A stretch of DNA of 64,000 nucleotides from Strongylocentrotus droebachiensis (lineage: Eukaryota > Echinodermata > Echinoidea > Camarodonta > Strongylocentrotidae), in NCBI GenBank assembly GCA_035222895.1, contig JAVYIG010000041.1, positions 930,001 to 994,000 on the forward strand. Reading direction: 5' to 3'. Made by a program: the position numbers and the translations under genes. Below, piece after piece: positions 58,402 to 64,000 of this stretch. How positions within the stretch are numbered: position 1 is the first letter of the stretch; the number at the start of each line of letters is the position of its first letter. The notes under the pieces were generated by a model. The model saw nothing but the letters and a program-made list of their open reading frames with translations. It was not told the origin of the DNA and made no database searches.

Positions 58402-58531
58402 GTATCTGTTGGAAGTGAGAGCAACCACGCCCGTTCCTTGTCTTTAACCCCAGTACCCCAGGATGAGAACAGTAACGATGGTCTCCTCATCGTAGACGAA
58501 GCCTCGCCCAGTCAGTCCATAGAGGGCGATG
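58402..58531 (+). CDS. INO80: INO80 ATPase, internal coding exon (fourth in window)
   Basis: The exon is open in phase 0 from GTA TCT GTT and encodes 43 residues plus one base. The key motif is NDGLLIVDEASPSQS, corresponding to the vertebrate INO80 tail motif DMLVIVDDPASS. With the third exon it gives a continuous SPVSV-VSVGSES junction. The acceptor is CGTTACAG ending at 58401 and the donor is GTAAGTAAA at 58532. The remaining C-terminal tail must be encoded further downstream, since I could not support any further exon in 58532-64000. Ser-, Pro- and Asp-rich composition suggests a disordered tail. Confidence 0.9.
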
Positions 58532-59269
58532 GTAAGTAAAGTACTCCTTATAATAACGTACGGTTTACACAAGATACTGTGAATAGCCTATTAACGCACT
58601 GCTGCGGCTGATTTAAAAAAAATTGCATGTATGTATGAAAACATGCTATCAATGAAAATGATTTTAGATCTACTTCATCCAATTTCCCTGTCATGTAATT
58701 AGTATACAAGTTGTTATATACTGATGACTTTGAAAAAAATTAGAGTGAAAATGATTTCATTTACAGTCACAAGAAAGGTTCTTCGAAATTAAAAAAACTG
58801 TTGAAACAAAGGATCCAATTTATTGCCTCTATATCGGCAGTAATTAATATACAATGGCAAGCCTACAGGAGGAGCCTTCTCGCTAATTGCAGGAAAATGA
58901 AGTTTTATCCTCTGCTCGGCAGAAGACAAATGATAATAGCGTTTAAGTGTAGGTCATAAAAAGCTTGAGGGTGAGTAGAAGCTAGTACTTGATCATTTTG
59001 GATATTGTTTAAGAAGCATTCATGGTGTAGCCAAGGTTACAGTCTTTGCGATCATGAAAATCATGTACTTCATGTAGAATGTAACAATGGTTACACAGCT
59101 TTGTGTTATCTTTTGTCAATAGCTTTTTCATGAATAAGGGGCGAAGTTGTTTGAATGAATGCATGTATTGCAGAATGCAGCATGAATTCATGTATCAGAA
59201 GTTGCCAAACTTGCAAATGAATGAATTAAATAGGTACCCTGTCCATCAGTTAAACAAGTGAACTACCTA

Positions 59270-59469
59270 ATGGCCCAGAGAATGTGTGGGTGGATACTGA
59301 GAAATTAGGAAAACATTTATCAAAAATGTGGGTATTATTTTATAGTGGATAAAGTTATTAATTGAATGGCCCAGAGAATGCGTAGGCGAATACTGAGAAA
59401 TTGGGAAAACATTAATAAAAAATCCTATTATTATTTTATGGTGGATAAAGTTATTACCGGTAATTGAAT
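59270..59469 (+). repeat. Tandem duplication of ~96-102 bp
   Basis: ATGGCCCAGAGAATGTGTGG to TAAAGTTATTAATTGA is followed by ATGGCCCAGAGAATGCGTAG to TAAAGTTATTACCGGTAATTG. The copies differ at several positions and by a 6-bp indel. Confidence 0.9.
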
Positions 59470-59802
59470 GGATCCGTGTTGAGTGGAAAACGTCTGAAAA
59501 AGAGTATGATTGTAATTGATGGGTGTGTCAGCTAAATGTGCGTAATTTTGGATATCCATTCAAGACAATAATCAGGGATGGTATTCTGAAAATTGTTTTA
59601 TGATTAATTTTAGTAAAGGAAACTTCTTTTACCAAATTAATATTACAACTGATATCGGTGTGTGTACAGATGACTTCTGTGCAAACAGCCATCTATGCAC
59701 ATTTAACCACTGATAATTGATATGTTCAATTTGGATTTGATATAACATTAATGAAGAGGGTTTTTTTAGAGTAAAACTATTCATGTTTGGTTTAACTAAC
59801 AA

Positions 59803-60104
59803 GGGGGGTGTTTCATAAAGCTGTTCGTAAAGTTACGCATGACTTTACAAGCGACTTGTATATGAAAAGCCAAATGGGATGCTCAATCATTCTTGATTAT
59901 TATTTATTAAGTTGAACTGTGCAGATGTAGATTAACATTCTTATTATAACAAACATTTTTAATGCAAAGTATATTTTTTGCCATAATTTAATTGAGGTTA
60001 TTGGAAATATCAGAAAAAACTTTGGGCATCCTCTCTGGCACTTCATATACAAGTCGTTCGTAAAGTCATGCGTAACTTTACGAACTCTTAATTAAACACC
60101 CCCC
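59803..60104. mobile_element. MITE with GGGGGGTGTTT ends and ~60-bp inverted repeats
   Basis: The left end GGGGGGTGTTTCATAAAGCT, then GTTCGTAAAGTTACGCATGA and ACTTGTATATGAA, pairs with the right end TTCATATACAAGTCGTTCG...TTAAACACCCCCC in reverse complement over about 60 bp. The core is AT-rich. No transposase. Ends are similar to those of 17601-17896. Confidence 0.87.
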
Positions 60105-62139
60105 AGGTAATCATGAGTAGATGTGAACCTCTTTACCATGTACATGCTTTAAAACTCTGTCATTGTATCAAATATAATAAACCCTATCACCAAGTGCAAT
60201 GATAATGGCCTTTTCAAAGTATTACTGCAGGAATTCTACCTGTGTTAATATATGAAAAGTAAAATTCAGGTGGATAAAATGTGTTTAAACTTCAGCAATG
60301 GTAAATTTACATATTTATTCAGTTCATTAAAGTATTAAATATTTGTGCATCTGAGATGGATTGTGAAGGTTAGATGTCTTTAGGTAGCCAGAAATCGTTC
60401 TTGCTTGGCAGCTTTGATTGTACAAAGCAATCAGATAAAACAAGAAAAGGATGTCAGCGTCATGAGTAGGGTGTAATCATCACAAGGTAGAGTTTAATGA
60501 TATTTGATAGCTAACACCTCTATGTTATGACTACCATGGTGAGAGGGGGGAGGGAGAGAGAAAAGATGCCAAGTCGCGCAGAGAAAAAATATGATGCAGA
60601 AATGACGAGGATTTCTGGCCCACACAATTTGAGGAGTGCATCCAGGGTAGTGAGCTTGGTGTGCAGTCCTCTTCATCCAAACATCCCTTAAATCATAATG
60701 GGAAATATTTCTGCCTCCTTTTTCCTATCTATTCTTTTCCTTTTTTTGGCGGGAGCTGAGCTATGCGGTTGCAGGCGGCCAGGGTCTGTGGAGTTCACGT
60801 CGTTGGAATGCCCCACATTCTCCAATGATCTACCAGCTTTTCATGGGGTGATACCAGCTTGAAAGGAAGGCTCCGGAGGAGAGACAGAAAGAGAAAGAGA
60901 GAGAGAGAGAGAGATGAGAGGATATGCTCTCCTTTAGAAAGGTTATAAAATGATAGAAAATAAGTGCAAAGAAGGCAGAGATGGAGGAAAAGAGAGTGAA
61001 TTAAAAAAATGCAAAAAAAATCTGTGACTATTGCATAGATATTAAATGAGAAAGAAGAATAGTTATGAAATGAAAGAATCATACAAATGTAGGTGTATAC
61101 TGTTTTTAATGAATGCTACAAAACAGTACTGAAAATGTAGTATCCACTAATATTTGGAAGCATGTGACATTGAGAGAAAGAGAGAGAGAGATAGAGAGAA
61201 TTAACTCTCAAAATGTATAGTGTTCGTCATGGAGCCATAAAGAAATGATTAAAAGGACAGAAAATGCAATCCGTAATGTGGTGTATGAAACATGTTTCTA
61301 CCGGATGCTGTCATTCATCACTGGAATGATATTGGAACCATTAGCAGTGACATATTTATTACTCAGATATTTAATAGCAATGCAATATAAAAATAGGATG
61401 TGAATTAATCTAGTAATGGAAGTATCTTATATTGACAGTTCTCCTGAAAAGAACGATTGGATCTCTTCTACTTAGAAGTCTGTGCGCTTCCTTGGAAAAT
61501 AAGACTAGCTGAACGTCATTTCACGTGACCTACATCCTGCCCAGTTCATTCTGTGGTTTTAGTTTTTGCAGACCCCTGCCCCCGCTCGTTTCTTAGAACC
61601 ATCATATTCTCTCAATGGAGGTGAAAATCGCCCGCGATGGCCAGTGCCCTCTACAGAATTGCATTTTATCACTGCCTTGGTTAGTTAGAGCAATAAGATC
61701 AAATTGGACTTTCAGGGAATTTGTTTTTTACGTACTTGCAGGATAGTGAAATTGTTGCTTATCCTCGTAAATTGTAGCTTTTCTGAGTTTTCCGCAAAAA
61801 CCCGCTATTATTGATTTGCCTGTGCAATGGTTGATTTCGTACTTCTTACCTCTTCATTTTTTATTGCAGTAGATCCAACGACCTGTTATGTATCTTTCGT
61901 TCTTTCTCATTCCATCTATTTTTTTGTCTCTCTCTCTCATCCACTCTCTATCTTTCTTTTGTTTCTTTGCCTCTATTTCTCATTTGTTCATCCTTCTCAA
62001 TACCTTTCACTTCCATTCATACTCATCTTTCTCTTACATTTCATTCATTTCACTAACTCTCTCTCCATCATTTACTTGTCCATCCCTGTGTACATTCTGT
62101 TGTGTAACATTTTAGTTTCCCCATTGCATGTTTATATTT

Positions 62140-62375
62140 GTTCATCTGTCACTCTCTCCCTTTCTCTCTCTTCCCCTCTCTCTCCCTGTTCCTCCTGACC
62201 TCCCTTCATCTCTCCCTCCCTCTCTCCCTCCTATTCTCTCTCTTCCCTCCCCTCCGTCTCTCCCTCCCTCTCTGTCTCTCCCCCTCTCTCTTCCTCTCTT
62301 CCTCTCTCTCTCTCCCTCCCTCCCTCCCTCCTTCCCTCCCTCCCTCTCCCTCTCCCTCCTTCCTTTTCTCTCTTT
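62140..62375 (+). repeat. Pyrimidine-rich (CTCC/CTCT)n tract
   Basis: About 230 nt of almost pure C and T. It yields long Ser/Leu/Pro frames on the + strand that are not genes. Such homopurine-homopyrimidine tracts can form triplex DNA. Confidence 0.94.
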
Positions 62376-64000
62376 ATCATTCTATGTGTGTCTCTTTCCT
62401 TTACACCTCTGGTTCGGCGGATGATGAAGATTCTCTTATGTCATTCATAACACTTGAGAGTTTCTGTGAATTCAGGCTCCTCAATCTGCATCTTCCTAAT
62501 CTATGTCATTCATCAGTACTAATGTGTGTCTTAATATGTTTTATTGAAGGATGGCTATGCGAGGCAACTCTTTATCGTAGTAACGAGGGGCTCAAGAGCT
62601 CTGAGTCAGCGTCATCGCATTCATATTTGTTTTCAAATGAGATTTTATTTTTATTGGAATTACATGCTTTTACTACTGGATGAATGGTGGTATAGTCAGT
62701 TTTCATTGATAGCAGTGGGAAAAAGTATGACGTTTGTAACATATTTGTTTTTGTATGCCAAACAACACTAACATTAGTAGCTAATTTTCTCATTTGAAAA
62801 CAGAACAGGTTTATTTCACATTTTATTTTACATTGGGTGGACAACTATTGTAAAACCTGAAACTTTAGTGTGCATTTGTTGTTTGCAAATTTCCAAGTGG
62901 TTCTGATTCGTTTAATTCCCATGTTACAAAACTATTAAATTACAGAAATAGATGTCATTTGCGATATGTGAAATTTTCATGTCACAAAAGGTTCTGGTTT
63001 TACAGGACATCTCTTCCTTGGTCTGTGCGAAATGAACACTTTTTATGTGTTTGCTACTCGATTGAAATATTTGGAGAGTATTCCACTTCTCTCAGCTGTA
63101 CCCTTGTATACCATATGAGTGTTATGGCCAGTCACCCGGGGTAGATGGAGAGGTGATAAATCATTGTCATAAGAAAGATAAAACCTATTTATAGTATACA
63201 GATATTAACTGGTAGAGTGTATAATATAACATATTTTAAGACCGCCTCAGGGTGAGGGGGGAGGGTTGTTATATTTTTCCCCAAGGGATTATGCTTTCGT
63301 GAATCGCACAACGCTGGGGGAAAATGTAAGTCCTTTGCAGTTCAAAAATGTTATGTTACACAACCTACCAATCAATATTTGTTATATTTGATAGCCTTGA
63401 TTACACAGTTGTATATGGATTATGACATCTCACAGGCTTCCTCTCACAAGCACTCCTTGATTTTCATTATTAACTTAACATTCTCTTCTTCATTGGCACC
63501 TAGAAACGTAGCATTAGGCGCATTAACAATTCACCTTATTAACATTATTTTATGAACTTCAGGGTAGTTGTGATCTCTTGGCGCCGCCCAACTTTTTGTG
63601 TCAAATGTGCGGTGAAGACAATGCAAACAATCAGTACGGGCTAGTGAGCGCAGTGCGGGCAGGGTTGCTTGAATACGGTATGACGCAAAAATTTACTCAT
63701 TAGACCAAGTGGTCAATATAACATTGAAAAATGATCGGGGGTGAATATGCTACTTACATTCCTCGCTCATGTGATGAGCTGTGGACCAATCACACCTTTA
63801 TAATTATCTGCAAGAGCTATCTAATATTTTGGAATAGTACAAGTTCAGAAAGTGAACATTCTTGTCTTCGGCAGACATACCCCTCCTGGTACAGTGTACA
63901 GGTTGTAAAGTCAAAGGGTCTCCCTTCTTGAATAGAACAACAACTCCATATCTTACCTAGATAGCAAAGTGTGTGTATCACGTACTAGTTGATGCATACT

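Larger units (their letters stand above)
58532..64000 (+). other. INO80: Start of the next INO80 intron
   Basis: Begins with GTAAGTAAA after the fourth exon. Contains a tandem duplication, a MITE, GA-rich tracts (60890-60915, 61178-61200) and a long pyrimidine tract. Several AG sites after T-rich tracts exist (for example 61869, 63009), but none opens a frame I can match to INO80, so the next exon is probably beyond the window. Confidence 0.65.

Noticed and set aside
61869-61900. Possible next INO80 exon after TTTTTATTGCAG
   Set aside because: The following frame has no INO80-like motif and runs into a pyrimidine tract without a plausible donor.

Overview
The window is animal nuclear DNA: AT-rich, intron-dominated and crowded with degraded transposable elements. 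The style of the repeats (tRNA-headed SINEs with a TATAGCGCTT motif, CR1/L2-like LINE pieces, many palindromic MITEs, long poly-G tracts) suggests a marine invertebrate deuterostome, most likely an echinoid. That organism guess is inference only. No bacterial-style genes are present.

The one clear host gene is INO80, the Snf2-family ATPase of the INO80 chromatin remodeller, read on the + strand. Four consecutive coding exons are visible (6717-6819, 7040-7131, 7467-7583, 58402-58531). All have good splice sites and compatible phases, and together they encode the region just C-terminal to the helicase core. Earlier and later exons lie outside the window. The third and fourth exons are separated by one intron of about 50.8 kb, so roughly 80% of the window is a single intron.

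Layout. 1-6716 is the 3' part of an upstream intron, with little in it. 6717-7583 holds three exons close together. The intron segment 7.6-37.0 kb is a transposon deposit. It holds an inverted pair of tandem arrays (9.2-10.56 kb), a TA-flanked palindromic element (11.87-12.45), a 26-bp minisatellite (12.87-13.2), SINEs in opposite orientation (15.7 and 18.0 kb) and a nuclease-like retroelement fragment (16.6). Next come nested LINE and Ty3/gypsy fossils (21.9-27.7), a tandem 0.4-kb repeat (27.7-29.15), TTAA- and other MITEs (30.4-32.35), a ~180-bp repeat (32.6-33.0) and a 37-bp satellite-like array carrying two TTAA-flanked insertions (34.7-36.25). The segment 38-58.4 kb is much poorer in recognisable repeats: one 1.1-kb TA-flanked DNA element with perfect terminal repeats (51.25-52.38), a few small tandem duplications and several short CpG-rich blocks that could be regulatory. 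58.4-64 kb contains the fourth exon, the start of another intron, a MITE and pyrimidine-rich low-complexity DNA.

The best candidates for something undescribed are the 37-bp array whose monomer contains TTAA and that has twice received TTAA-flanked elements, the inverted-array foldback at 9.2-10.56 kb, the CpG-rich cargo inside the 1.1-kb element at 51.25 kb, and the contrast between the two halves of the giant INO80 intron.
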